The position numbers were made by a program, and so were the translations under genes. A DNA stretch of 64,000 nt from positions 22,562,088 to 22,626,087 of the forward strand of contig CM057157.1 of assembly GCA_029962745.1 (NCBI GenBank). The letters run 5' to 3'. The DNA is from Echinometra lucunter. Taxonomy: Eukaryota > Echinodermata > Echinoidea > Camarodonta > Echinometridae. Shown here one piece after another: positions 44,326 through 58,118 of this stretch. The notes below the pieces were generated by a model. That model saw only the letters and a list, made by a program, of their open reading frames with translations, was not told the origin of the DNA and did no database searches. Position 1 is the first letter of the stretch. The number at the start of each line of letters is the position of its first letter.

Positions 44326-45890
44326 CACCTTTGACCAGTAAAGGTACATGTCAAAATTCTGAAAGAAGGGTTCATAATCCCTATTGTGCCACAAGCCCAA
44401 TTTTGATCAACTGCCTAGAGACAGAAGGTCATTAACAGATGTGACCTCAAATGCTGCATGACCAGATAAAGGTACAGAATGTCCAAATTAATGGTTCTTA
44501 CATTTTAGCTGCTTCTGTGCCACAAGCCAACATTAGATCATTATCTGCTGCTGCGAGGCAGAAGGATGTAATTATGTCCCAGTGAGCCCTTGATAGTGCC
44601 ACGTAACCGCCAAAATTCATATCCACAAGAATGCTTTTTAACCGATTTTGTACCATAATTACACATGACACTTGTGACTCAGTACCTGTATTATTATTAT
44701 TACCTGCTGAGAGCAAGAAAAATATTATCTCATGTTCCTACAGTGTACATGCACCTCCAAGAACTAATGAAAAGCAAAAGGCATTTATAGAGGGTTCTTA
44801 ATTGCTTTTGTACTGAGGGAAAATGGCAAACGATTCAGACCATGTGCTGAGAGCTATAAAGGATGTTACATTAGCCCTCAAGTACTACCTACAATGTAAG
44901 TGACAGGTCGGGTACCATGCATGTCTATAGGCAGGCTTCCTACCTGCTTTTGTTCCAAAAGCCCAAATGGCACTGGATTACCATGTTGTCAGCTAAGGGC
45001 ATAAAAAATGAATGCATGTGTGCCTTCAAAAGCTGGGTGATGGGCAAAAGGCATGTCCATAGAAAATGCTTCTTAAAATTCTCTTGCAACATATTTCAAA
45101 ATGCCCATAGATTTAATATCATCTAATTTCAGCCATAGGGACTACAGCACTTTGCATACAGTAAACATTGTCCTTGCTCTCAGCAAATGATATAAGTTTG
45201 AAATTAGCTAAAACCTTTTTCTAAGACATAATCACAATGCTACTCACAAACCCTGAGTCAAATATTATCTGTTGCGAGCCAGGGGAACCCTCGCAACAGC
45301 ACTTGGCGAAAAGCTGTGACACTGTCTGTGACACTGATCATGACACTGATCATTTCATCGATTCCAGTTTAAGTAGACAACAAGGGCAACAAAGCAAACT
45401 TTATCGAATTTCAAGTCCTTCAGTGATTCCCTTCATAATGGAACATAAAATAGCTCAAAGCATTTCATGACATATGTTTTACAGGCCTTCAAACTTTTAA
45501 ATTTGTCAAATGTCTATCTGTGATAAACCAATCAACCTCTGAATGATGTACAATACCAAGCCTAACAAAAGAGTACAGCCCCGGCATCTCTCTGTTTACA
45601 TCATACTAACTTTAATATCAAGTTTCAGGATATAAAAATTCACGGCCTGAAAACTACATGTACATGTACGTACAAAAGCCTCATAAACTTTAATAATGTC
45701 TTTGTTGACACGTACATGTACTTTTAATGTGTTCATGAGTTTGGGGCCAAATTTAGATCTCTCATTTTTACAGGTTCGGTACTGCATCAGATCCAAACTT
45801 TTCAATGAACCCTTGATAACGATTTCTAATCTCTACACCCAGAAAATGAGATCACATGTCTGGGAATTTCCCAATATACTGAGCATCCTC
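44326..45890. other. Gene-free stretch
   Basis: TGACACTG/CTGTGACACTGATCATGACACTG local repeat at 45316-45350. Short frames lack domains. Confidence 0.35.
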
Positions 45891-45896
45891 ACTTCT

Positions 45897-46055
45897 GGGG
45901 AGTGTTTCATGAAAGGACTTGTCAGATGTTTTATCCGACAAAGTCTGTTTTATCTGAGGGTTGCCATAGTAATGATGCTTCTCAGCCAATCAAAATCAAG
46001 GAAAGATGTCAGATCTGACAACTTGTCAGACAGCAAATGTTGATGAAACATCCCC
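45897..46055. mobile_element. MITE with GGGGANTGTTTCATGAA-type ends
   Basis: GGGGAGTGTTTCATGAAA pairs with the inverse of TTGATGAAACATCCCC. Inner GACTTGTCAGAT and ATCTGACAACTTGTCAG also pair. Confidence 0.65.
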
Positions 46056-47740
46056 CTGATCTGTTTTGTACTGAAGTTCATACTTCCATACAGGTGATGT
46101 AATGTACATGTACATAAAAATACACTGTACAAAGCCCACATGTACATGTACATGTAAAAGAAAAAAAAAAGAGCTCTGCAATGTTGACAGAATACACACA
46201 CAAGCCTTGATACCATCCATGCCCTCTGATAGTCAAAATCATCTCAAACTATAAGAAAAATACATACATGTACATGTATAATGAGAATAATAACGACCAT
46301 ATAAAGCACAACATATCCATCTCTACAGATGCTCAATGTGCATACAAATTAAAAAACATAAGGTTAAAGGAACTAAATTTAACAATACATTTTAGTTTTA
46401 GATGAGTTTCAAGTCTGATTTTGAGAGTACAAAGGGTTAGCTGTTTGTAGAGAAAAGAGTAACTTATTCCACAGAGGAGGAACTGCTGATCCCCGCCCCC
46501 TTCAATTTCTTTTACTAACGTTGAATGTAAACCAGAACAACCTACACATGTACATGTATGGAGTGGGATGACAGAAGGGGAAAAATATATTCCGGAGCCA
46601 AATCATTTAGTGGACGATAGGTACACGTACATGTACACTGTTGTAAGAGTAAATTTTTATAGATCACATGTATTGTATGCGCGGTTGAACAACATGAACC
46701 CGATGTTCAGAATGTTCCTGGGTTTCGTTCACAGAATACACTGTAAATCTGTGAATTCATAATATTTACCATCTAAACAAGTGACTAGTATAAAAATATT
46801 GGGTAATTAAATCAATGCTTTAAAATTACAGAAAAATCAACCCTGTCTGGAGGGTATGAACAGACCTTCAGTACATGAACATACGTGTAATACCTGCAAA
46901 TTTACCAATTGATACTGTGTACAGAAAACAAATGAATCAGTCACTAAGGACGCATGTACATCTATGTCCGGGTGTTAACAGATTTTGAACTCACATTACG
47001 TCATGCAAAATAATATTTAAATTATAATATCGAATAAGAGGATCACAAACACTAAATTATCTGCAATGCTTTTAAAAACCTGATGTACTGCCAAAGCAAA
47101 TAGATGTATACACTGTACTATTGTCTAGTAGAATTTTGAACTTTGACCATGCAAGGCAGATAACAAAATACCCAATCCTATTTAAACTGAAACTACAAAC
47201 CTCAAACCCGAGTGAAACCCAAGCCTAAATATACATGGACACTGTATGTCTTCGATGACAAACATAAAACACATTTAGCAAAATATCAGTGGAACAAACA
47301 TCAGACTTCAACTTTAATTGCAAATGAGAAAGAATATGATTCACTGTATGTGCATCCATGTAAAATCCACTTGTCATGATTTCTTTCAGCATGAATTACA
47401 TTAATCCAGTGTTCTCTTGCAAAACTTCTTCCCCCACTAATGTACATTGTACTAGACTTGAATTCTCTGGGCTGGTAATCACAGCAAAGCCCGGTGATTA
47501 ATGGATTATAATCCAGTACACTGGCTTCATGGTTGACAAAACTTGTCTTTTCCGACTGGAATGGTAATTAGTCACGCTTGGATTTGGTATGATGGGCACT
47601 TACACAAATTGATTGGCTTAGTTTATTCTGGTAATGGCAATTGCATGTGATGAAAGAAAGTCGAATGTGAAAGCCATAGAAAAGTAAGAATTTCATGATA
47701 TTTTATGTTTAAAAAATTTTACTATTTTACACTTTCTTGC
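46056..47740. other. Gene-free stretch
   Basis: Rich in TACATGTA clusters (46104, 46138-46153, 46265, 46548, 46625). No gene. Confidence 0.4.
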
Positions 47741-48237
47741 TTAAAGGCATTGGCTAACTTTGTGAGCAGCTGATTTAAAAAATTCTCAAACTAAGATGAA
47801 ACATGTGTATGAGTACTTGTATTTATACTCAAAAACCCTGAAACCAACCATAATTTGGAAGGAAAAGCTGTAAGTTAGACGCAAAACGTGATTTTATAAG
47901 CTTTCGTCTAGAGAGACACTGAACTAAGAGGACCGTTTGCGCGAATTCAAAAATACCGTTACTTGCCTTCCGCCGCGTGATACGTCAATACACACAGTGC
48001 GGTCCGTTGAGTCATGTGCGCATGCGCACTCCTTACGTTGGGTCTATGCAACCGACCCTCGTATATTTTTCAAACATTGGTTCACATTTCTATTATTTAA
48101 AAATACTTCCCGTGGATATTATGCTCTGAAACTTTCACACTGGTATTTTTACACTATAACCCTAATGTTTATCCCATTTTTAAGTAACAAAATGAGATTT
48201 TTTTAAAAATCATAACAATGTTAGCCAATGCCTTTAA
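47741..48237 (-). mobile_element. TTAA-flanked TIR element, complete copy in inverse orientation
   Basis: Starts TTAAAGGCATTGGCTAAC and ends GTTAGCCAATGCCTTTAA, 18-base perfect TIRs with TTAA at both ends. Internally it matches 26087-26553 read backwards (ACCGACCCTCGTATATTTTT, CTGGTATTTTTACACTATAA). Confidence 0.85.
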
Positions 48238-48425
48238 ATCTCATAACAGACCAACATTCTCCACCTCTTATGATGGTATTCAAATAAAATACACCTGTAT
48301 GTCATGGAAATTTACACATGAACTGATTTGAGGATTATGTGTAAAAGTACCGTCAAAGTAAGTCCAGTATAAAACCAGCAGAATTTGAACAGCACCATGT
48401 ACATGTACATGTAGGACATTGTTAA

Positions 48426-48990
48426 TTTAAAGGGAAAGTCCACACTAGAAGTTTTCTATTTTAATAAAAGAAGATAAATTTGAACAGCATTTTAAAAAAG
48501 AAATGAGCAAAATCGGTCAAAGAATAAGAACATTACACCCATTTACATTTTCTAGTAAATTACTCTTGGTGCTGCAAATTGACAACACTGATGACACATA
48601 TGCAAGCAGCTCTCTATTCACTTTGTACATGAAATTTCACATTTTCTCAATTTTCTTGGAAGTTACACATTTTTAACCCCCATAGTCAATATTTGTTCAG
48701 AAGAATTGCTTCTTACATAACATACTTTGACTATGGGGTAAGAAAATGTGTAACTTCCAAGAAAATTGAGAAAATGTAAAATTTCATGTACAAAGTGAAT
48801 GGAGCCCTATCGCATATGATGTCATCAGTGTTGCCAATTTGCAGAGCCGAGAGTAATTTACTAGAAAATGTAAATAAGTGTAATTTTCTTATTCTCCGAC
48901 AGATTTTGCTCATTTCTTTTTTTAAATGCTGTTCAAATTTATCTTCTTTTACTGAAATAGAAAAACTTCTAGGGTGGACTTTCCCTTTAA
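48426..48990. mobile_element. TTAA-flanked long fold-back element, copy 4
   Basis: Starts TTTAAAGGGAAAGTCCAC and ends GGTGGACTTTCCCTTTAAG, arms meeting near 48718. It is a full two-arm copy of the 5418 family. Confidence 0.85.
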
Positions 48991-49965
48991 GATTATACCT
49001 TGTACTTAACAGAATAACTGCATTTAATTTTTTATCAATTATTAACAACTTGTACGAAAATACATTGTAGGCATCTTTTACTGCAAGCTATTTCATGTAC
49101 ACTGTATAGTGTATACATGTTTTGCAAAAGAAAATTGCCAGCAAGTATATTGCAAGATTTTACAAGGGAGAATGGGGCATGATGGGAAGATGAGATGTAG
49201 ACATCTTCCAAATCCTGCCAAAAGATGGCACTATACAGGAGGTTGAGTTTATAGCAACTTTAATCCATGCAAAACTCTGCAGTCGATGTACTGAGAAATG
49301 GTATTTTAAAAAAACCTTCTCTGAAATCAACGTGACCTAAAGATGAATTCAACAATGACCTTTCACTTCCATCAAGTTCCATGACAAGACAAAAAAAACA
49401 GATCCTTGTTTCCTCCGAAGACACCCGGAACGCCCAAATTTCGGGTTAACCAGCAACATTTACAAGTATGCTTCAGGTTGATAAATTGAATTCCTGCAAA
49501 GTGGGCTTCAATTTGAGGCAGCCCTGAAACCAATTTGCAACTTTTATTGGCATCCTCCATTTTCAATCAAGGGATTTTTCTTCTCCCAGCCCTACATGTA
49601 CGTTCAGCTTTTACTCATGTTACATACGTGTTGAAATATTTGCATTGCATCATCTCAAATGCTATTTGGGACATTGAGAAACCCATTGTGAAAATTGGCA
49701 CTTTTACTGGAAAGCTTTTAAGAGATGGGAAAAAATCACAACATAAAATCTATGTACTTTATGAATTTAGCGGCATATCCCAAGCATGTCATCCCATACA
49801 CTTAATACTGGTCAACAACATGCACATGTACGATTTTAGAATTTGATAGATCGTGCTATAATAACAGAGCTTCTTCTCAGGCAAAATGTGAAATGAAATG
49901 TTTGATATCACCTTTGCTTCAGAACTCCACAATAATGGTAAGGTATGGGACATCAAATGATGAAT
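48991..49965. other. Gene-free stretch with a dispersed repeat
   Basis: 49130-49260 is related to 6600-6740. The 103-codon frame at 49535-49846 has no domain I recognise. Confidence 0.4.
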
Positions 49966-49966
49966 T

Positions 49967-50404
49967 GCCACTTGGTCTAATCCCACTTTGTCTAATGCCC
50001 ATTTGGTCTAATGGCTGTAACCCCATTTTATCTACAACCAGTTCGTCTAATAACCATTTGGACTAACTACCACTTAGCCCATTTACCATTTCATCTAATT
50101 TCCAGTAAGGCTATGCTCATTTTATCTAATACCCATTTGGTCTAACACCACTTAGTCTATCTGATTAGACAAACTGGTAACAGACCAAATGGTTATTAGA
50201 CGAAATGAGGAAAACTAAGAAGACAAAGTGGCAATTAGAGCACTTGATCATTAGACAAAATGACAGTTAGCCCAAATGGATATCAGACCAAGCGATGATT
50301 GGATCAAACGGCAATTAGACCAAATTCATACAAGACCAAATGGGTTTAGCCATAGTGTTGTTAGAAGATCTGGGAATCAGACCAACTGGCATTAGATCAA
50401 GTGG
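49967..50404. mobile_element. Fold-back with ~20-bp modular arms (CATTTGGTCTAAT)
   Basis: The left half repeats CCCATTTGGTCTAATA-like modules about every 20 bp. The right half repeats the inverse, ATTAGACCAAATGG, starting near 50165. Outer ends GCCACTTGGTCTAAT and inverse (ATTAGATCAAGTGGC) close it. Architecture parallels 30213-31015 with an unrelated module. Confidence 0.75.
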
Positions 50405-53400
50405 CTATAAACCCATCAAATGACATGCACACTCTACCTATGCTGTATTAGAAAGACTAGTTTGCCAAAATATCAAAAGCTGCTACAGTGCAAGTGTTGG
50501 AAAGGAAATATTCTTTGACCCTTCCAACTTTAAACGTACTCAGTACAAACATTGTGCATTCAACTTTCATAGGGGAAAAATTATAGTGTATGACGCAGCT
50601 TCACAGTGTCAGTATCATTCATGTGTAAATATTTAATCAAAACTACTGTAAGTAACCAAACACGAAAGTATACATAGGCATGGGTTTTAAATCAAAAGGA
50701 AATCAAAAGTAAATTGAATAAGATACCATGTACTCACCAGAACTTTATGTTAAGCCCATTGTGGGACACAGAACTGTTCAAAAACCTGCACAGGAAAGAC
50801 AAAGAGGAAATGAGGTCGTCAATGAGCAAGCATATTGTACTTACCATGTACATCACACAACCAACAGACTTTGCATGTATTAAGATGTGATAAGGGATCT
50901 TGACTTGTGTGAACATTTACAATGAATGTATATTAGTATGTCTGACTGGTGGGTGACGTGACATGGACTGCGATAATTGCTCCTGTCTTAATTTCTCTGA
51001 AGACATAGGGTTAGGGTCAGGGTTGTGATAATGGTTTTGGTTAATCATAAGAATAATCATAAGGATTTAAGCTTGGTGTTACAAACTGTAGGTGTGGGGG
51101 TTGTTTTAGGTTTTCCACGGGAGCAATTGTCACCAGAGCAACTGTCATGGAACCATTTGACTACATGTACAATGTACCATGCCCAAACATTTTAAGTTTA
51201 ATATTGAGAGGATTTTGATGAAAATTGGATTCAACAATCCCAGGTAGTTTTACAGAATTAACCCATTGGATTATGTTGCCCAGACAAGGGTCAGGTTTTC
51301 TTTTCTGATTTGAGATTGATGTATACCATAGAAAAGGTAAATTAAGCCTCTTTGATCGAAGACCTAAATGTAAAACAGCAAGTCAAATTGTCATTTCCAT
51401 GACAGATGGTTTAAATTTACAACTCATATTGCTACATATGCACGACGAGAGGGTCGTCTGATTCATTCATTCCTAGAAATCATTGTGGATGGATGAATTA
51501 TGCAGCAGATTAATGTTTTTGTTTATTCTTTTTTCTCTTCTCTAATATTGCAGTCGAACTACATGTATATCCTGTATGCTGAAGGAAGGATGACTAATTT
51601 TTTTATTTGCCAAACCAAGAAATGGAATTGTACTTCCTGATTGGTAAGGGTCATTTTAAAAAATTCAACAATGCAACAAAAAAACAACAACAGAAAAACA
51701 GACAGGACTCATAATGAAAATACATCATAAAATGGTCAATGATATAGCAAATGAAAACTTGTGAGGAAAACAAATCAAAATATGCTGTAAAAGCTATAAC
51801 AAGATGCTTCGACAGTAACATTCATGACCATGTATATGTACAGTGTACTCAATTACAAATTACACAAAATACTAATGGCATTGCGTTGGCATTAATTCAA
51901 AACAGACAATATCATTAAAAACCTGTGATCTCATTACAAGTACATGTACATGTACATGTAATTAATGACAGACGAGTGTTATTAAAGTAAATTACACAGA
52001 TATCACAACATGAATATTCCTCTTTCAATTACATGGGTACTAAAGTTGACTTTGATTTTGAAAATCTCATGTGAAGTACTGTAGCTGGTTATATATACAT
52101 GTATACAAATTGTTACAAACCTCTAGAGACTTGTAAATACAGAACTAATTTACAATCCAAAGGTACATAATATAGCTGGTGCAACTACATAAAACCTAAG
52201 GCTCAGGCTGTATCACTTTGTTTCAACAAAAAAAGAAGTACAGGTGTATATATTGAAGTGCATAGAGGTTCATGAATTATTCCGTTAACCTGTCTAGGTT
52301 TCAAAAAAATTGTGACGCATAACTTTAATTTTGTTAGTACTGTGAAGTGTAAATGGATCTATATAAAGTGGCATTACAACAGACACCTTTAGACTTGCAG
52401 TTATTTACTTATAACATATCATAATCAGATTACTGTAAGAATATAGGACCAACTCATCAACACTAGACCAATCCTTGGCAAATTATTATCATTCATTTAA
52501 AAAAAAAAAACTCCTGCTTGCATGTTTGGTATACAATCTAACTTGCACTTGTAATTGATACATGTACTGTACAACTCAGTAAATCGGATAATCCTCGTAA
52601 TCACTCAATACCTGTGTCTATATTTTGCAGCTGCACCAGCGCCCTATTTGGTACATGTTTTGGCAGCTATCAGCAAAATTAATATTTCCTTTTCCAAGAC
52701 CATCAGAGCATGTATCCTTGTGAAATATGCATGCTACAAGCTGTGAATAATCTGCATTGATATAAGTGCAGGGAGGTGAAAGTGGAGACAACCTCCCTCG
52801 TACATGTGAAATATCTACATTTATGTGAAATACATGTACATCTATTGTACATGTTCAAGACAACTGAAATTGGTCACTTTAAAGTCTGAGTAAAATACAG
52901 ATATTAGAAGGTACATTTCTTCACTTGCTTGTACAGAGCATGTAGTACCAGTAGTTGCAAAGAGAAACTCAAGTTTGAACTACACTGTACATACAGTATT
53001 TATCCAATAAATAATAAAATAAACAATAAAAGCTAATGTTGGATTTACACATGGCGTACCTTTGACTCTTTTTAAAGTTATTACTGTCTACATTATTAAT
53101 CATCCAACACCTGGGTATTATTCTCAATATCAGTATTTATCCATTTACATTGTACATGTATATTCCCATCATAAATCCTACTCGTTGGTTTATAATTCTT
53201 TTTACTGGTGTAGAAAATGCACATCACATACATATACAGGTGTAAAGATAAAAAATCATAATTTTTTTCACTGGTATGGAAAATGCACAGCACATACATG
53301 TAGTGATTTACATACGCATGGATAGATTCTCGAATACAGTTCATTATAGTTCGAACACCAGCACAACTGAAGGACTTTCAGGCATGACTAATGAGTATAA

Positions 53401-53950
53401 AGACACACTACAATTCATCACTGACTCATTATGGTTCTCTCTCTCTCTCTCCCTCTCCTCTCTTTCCACGTACATGTACTCAACTGCCTCCATGATGAAC
53501 TTGAGGCAACCTGCAACTAGGCCATCAACATAAAATGCATGAACAAATAACAATAAAAAACGAATGTATACGCTTAAATGATCCACTAACAATTGCAGCT
53601 CTATTCTAAATGGAAGACCTTTTATATTTCTAGTTTCCAGTCCACTGGTTCATCCTTCTTCCCTTTTTCCTTTGTATTTAAATGTATCTACATGTACATC
53701 TATCTTCTTTTTCCCATAACTCACTGCATACATCATATGGGTACATGTACAGTAAAAGAAGGCCAACATATTATGAAATACTGTACCCCCCCCCCCCCCC
53801 ATCTCTCTCCCTCCCTCCTCTTTTTCTACCTTGAGCAGTATTTTTTGTTCCCCATCTCTCTTCTCTCTTTATCTTTCTCATTCCATTCTTCTCTTTGCCA
53901 TACTATTTCCTGCCTAATAATTTCTCATATTCTATGTCTAGTATATACCT

Positions 53951-53986
<36 letters not shown>

Positions 53987-54442
53987 TCTTTCTCTCTCAT
54001 TCCTTCCATCACCCATATTCACCCATCTAACCTCACAAGAGAGAATCATAATCAAATCAAATTCATCTTTCAGCTTGCCCTGCCTCACAAAATTTCCATC
54101 CACCATCATTGCGCAAGTCAGATGGCAATAGCGCACGTTACCGGTGCTTTCTTCCCCTAATTGTCGCTCTAATAAGGTCAACCATATGGTGAACGTACAA
54201 ACAGCAACTGTGCAGACATGTTATGCCGGAGCTGAAGACCCTGAAGACTTTACGTTGATCTTTTACTGAGCTTATAATTTTACCCAGAGTTTTATAGCAA
54301 GGAGAGCATCTCTGTGTCCCGAAAATGGCCATTTCTTTTGGCAGACACCCTACAGTTTTGTTTTAATTGGATTACAGTGTAATCCACATCTTTTATTCAT
54401 CACCTTCTTTATTAATAATAATCCATAGCAGTACAACGATTT
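50405..54442. other. Gene-free stretch
   Basis: Very AT-rich. TACATGTA clusters at 51941-51961 and elsewhere, TC tracts at 53437-53465 and 53951-53985, C-run at 53767-53780. No convincing exon. Confidence 0.4.
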
Positions 54443-54718
54443 AAGGTGCTTTCAGATATGAGGTGACTTTGTGGCGCTACAATTTTTGTGTTCAGATATA
54501 GTGTGACATTGTGCGCATTATCACATGAACTCTCAAATAAAAAAGAGCCTTGTCAAAACTTGAGCAGACAATCTCATGACAACATACATGTATTTTGCGC
54601 TAACTTTTAAGGAATTTGATTGGTGCACATTTTTTGCAGCCAGGCAGCAAACAAAAGGTGTCCTGCCTCGGCGACATTGTTGCCACAAAGTCGCCTCATA
54701 TGATATCTGAGCGCATCT
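54443..54718. mobile_element. TIR element with GGTGCTTTCAGATAT ends
   Basis: AAGGTGCTTTCAGATATGAG at the left pairs with the inverse of CATATGATATCTGAGCGCATC. Inner GACTTTGTGGC and GCCACAAAGTC pair exactly. It shares internal blocks with 37623-37830 and terminal style with 20766-21139. Confidence 0.65.
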
Positions 54719-55270
54719 CTAAGGGTTTAATTAATCAGCTTTTCTTCCTCAAATTGGCAGCAATCGTTTTCATTTTCCACTTCTGCATTGTATGAAGAAA
54801 TAAAAATGCATAATATGAGCCAGTGTGAATGAAAATTGCAAAATTAAACCAAAAAAATGTCAATTTCCCCCCCAAATAGTGATTATATTAGTATATACAC
54901 ATGTATTCTCTACTGTGTTGCCAATCTAAAGAGTCAAATGATGAGATGCAATCACATCACTCTTCATCACGAATGGCACAACATACTGCATTTGCATACT
55001 TGCCAACTCTACTGATTTAGGCGGTAGACTACCACTTTTCATGAAATTTAAGCACCTACCGACTTTAAATTCTCTTTTCAGTAGAAACTACCGATTTTGA
55101 TCATTTAAAAGTTTATTTTCATGCCTTTTCATTAATTACTGGCTCCATCACCCAATATTTATCACACTTTGAAGGATTCTTTTGTTTTTATTTTCACATA
55201 TATGAAGTAATCTAAAAAATTCATAACAAATTTTCTAGACTATGAGTTTAAGTAGAAGCAGTGTCTTATT
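54719..55270. other. Gene-free stretch
   Basis: AT-rich, nothing recognised. Confidence 0.35.
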
Positions 55271-55835
55271 AGTCACCTTTCAAAAGCAAACATTTTCTGA
55301 GCATCATGACGTCCATTATAAGATTCAAAATATCGAAATTTTCTTAAGGCAGAAGGAAGAAAAAATATCTTGGCATGTTTGGAAGTTTTGTTTTCGGTTT
55401 TCTTGAAAAATCGAGAATATTCACTTTCAGTGCCTTTCAAGATTTCAAAGCTGAAAAGTGCGAGCAGTGTCATCCAATATTTCGAAAGCAAGAATTTATT
55501 GTGTAACACCCATACTAATTTCAAAATATTGAAAGCTTTTAAAGACGGAAGGGAGAAATAAATGCCTTTGGAAACTTTATTTTCATTTTTCTTAGAAAAG
55601 TGAGAATAGTCACAATACCTTTCAAGATTTTGAAGCTGAAAAGTGAGAGCATTGTCGTTTTAATCACATTTCAAAAGCAAGAATTTAATGTACATCATGA
55701 CGCTCATTATTAGTTTCCAAATATCGATATGGAGGAATATATACTTTTGGAAGTTCAGAAACTTTGTTTTATTTTTCTTGGAAAAGTGGGAAGAGTAATA
55801 TTACCTTTCAAGATTTCAAAGCAGCAAAGGGAGAT
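55271..55835 (+). repeat. ~185-bp tandem repeat, three diverged units
   Basis: CCTTTCAAGATTTCAAAGC recurs at about 55433, 55618 and 55803. TTTCAAAAGCAAGAATTTA-type sequence recurs near 55277, 55480 and 55667. Frames across it are by-products. Confidence 0.7.
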
Positions 55836-57813
55836 GAGTAATTGGTACCTTTTAGTTTCAGTGCTGCAGTAATCAATATCCAAAACTGTTTATGGAATTG
55901 ATATACATAATCATCTTTTGAAAATAGTTGGATATTGGGAATAATGTCTCGCTCTGAAAGGCGGTTCCCCCGGAGATTTTCCAGAGGATTGTCCAGATCC
56001 AAATTTGGAACAAAAGTGTTGAAAATAATGAGTTAAGGCTACAATAGACTGGGACAACAGATTGTGAAGACTTCCCTAAAGTGTTCTAACATACATTGTT
56101 TGACCGTTCAACAATACAAAATTTTCTGCTCGGTCGCTATGCTCCCTCACATACAATGAAGAAGGTAATCAGTTACTTTCCAGGTATTATGATAGTATTG
56201 GATATTTATATACCGCACGTAAACAAAGGTGCACAAGGTGCTCCCAATATTATACCCCGGCTCAGCTATATAGACTACTAATTTCAGTGCTCACAGCATT
56301 TTCACCTGGGTGGAGAGTGGCAAAATGTAGATTAATGTCTTAAATGCCAAATGACATAAGTGCATACATAGGCATAATTCTATTTTGTGCCTATAAGAGC
56401 TAGAGAATGCAAAGTTCTAATCCTGCTAATTTGAACTATAAAACAAAATGTGGGGTCAATATTTATCAAGGAATTATTTAAGGGGTCCATCCATTCCCAT
56501 GAAAAGAAAAGAAAGAAAAAAAAAGAGCAATACTGACCCCAATTAAAACAAACAGAGAGAAAATAAGTGGATGCTTAGATCAGACTGTGAAACAAGTGCT
56601 TTAAAATGCAAGGTTTTTCTCTCTTGGTCACCACGTGACCGCGCATCCTGAAAAAAAGTGATTTTATAATAGCGTCACTAAAAGTTTCTTTTGTGAAAAT
56701 ACAATTTCACTGGGACAACCAAGTTGGAAACTCTGGCTTAAAACCTGTTGGTTCATGTACACACAGACACTTTGGCACTTTACATGTAAAAAATAATATA
56801 ACATTTATACAGGGGGTATTGAACTTTACATAATACGCACCTCTTTGAAAGCAGTGTATACTGAGCTGAATACTGTGTGGGATATGTGCAAAACAGGAAT
56901 TATGCCTGTTATTCAAGACATTTTCATCACTGCAGCTGCTATTCATCTAGCTATCAAAGGGTGACAGAGACAGTATTTAATCTTGAATTTCATTATCGTC
57001 GTAGAAAGCTTTGAAAACAATTTTATTGAAGTACATGTATATGTACATGTATTACACATGTATACATGATGTTGCTTGAACCCAAACTTTTCTGTGTCTT
57101 GGACTTTTGGGTGTACAATAGGGTTATGAGGGCAAGGATCAACATGACAAATTTTTAATCATGCAATCTCAATGATTACATTTACATATCACTTAAATCA
57201 TTCATTCCAAATAATGAAAATAAAAACAAACATGTGTCATGCAGTTACAGTTTATGCAAACAGGAATCTGATCTTTGCTATCACTTAAAGAAATATTTTG
57301 GCAAAGAAACTTGGCAGTTACAAATGTACATATAACCTATAAACAATGGAAAACTTACATGTATCATTTTTTATTGTAGGGCAAAGGTAGGAAAAATGGA
57401 AAAATGTGCTGAGCAGAGACTGTGTATCATATACATGTACTGTACATTTATGTACATTATGCAAGTAGGAAGAAGCTACACATACAAACTGTACCACATG
57501 TATATGTATAAGCCTACAAAATGTTATTACTCTCTTTTTCTCTCACTTTTAAATGTATGACACATTATTGCCATACAAAAGTGGAAAGATTTTTACATGT
57601 AGTTACTTTGAGCGGTTGTTTCAAATTTATGCTGCCTTTCTCACAATCTGTTTCAGTTGCTGTTGGGTTTTTGTTTTTTTTGGGGGGGGGGTGCCATCAG
57701 TAAAGACAAAGTCATGAATTTAAAAATAGCAACATCAGACTGAAATACATGTACAATGTATTTCCCATGTTTTTTAAATTCCTTACAAGTACATACATTG
57801 TAGATCAGCAGGC
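55836..57813. other. Gene-free stretch
   Basis: AT-rich with TACATGTATATGTACATGTA near 57031. G-run at 57680-57690. No gene. Confidence 0.4.
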
Positions 57814-57846
57814 CTCTTCTTTCTTTCTTTCTGTTTTCTTTCTTTC

Positions 57847-57909
<63 letters not shown>

Positions 57910-57921
57910 TTCTTTCTTTCT

Positions 57922-57958
<37 letters not shown>

Positions 57959-58064
57959 TTTCTTTCTTCTTTCTTTCTTTCTTTCTTTCTTTCTTTCGTT
58001 CTTTCTTCTTTCTTTCTTTCTTTCGTTCTTTCTTTCTTCTTCTTCTTTCTTCTTTCTTCTTTCT

Positions 58065-58098
<34 letters not shown>

Positions 58099-58118
58099 TT
58101 CTTTCTTTCTCCCTCCCC
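57814..58118 (+). repeat. Large (CTTT)n microsatellite
   Basis: About 300 bp of CTTT repeats with occasional TTC, GTTC and CTTCTT interruptions. Long Ser/Phe/Leu or Lys/Glu/Arg frames across it are by-products. Confidence 0.95.
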
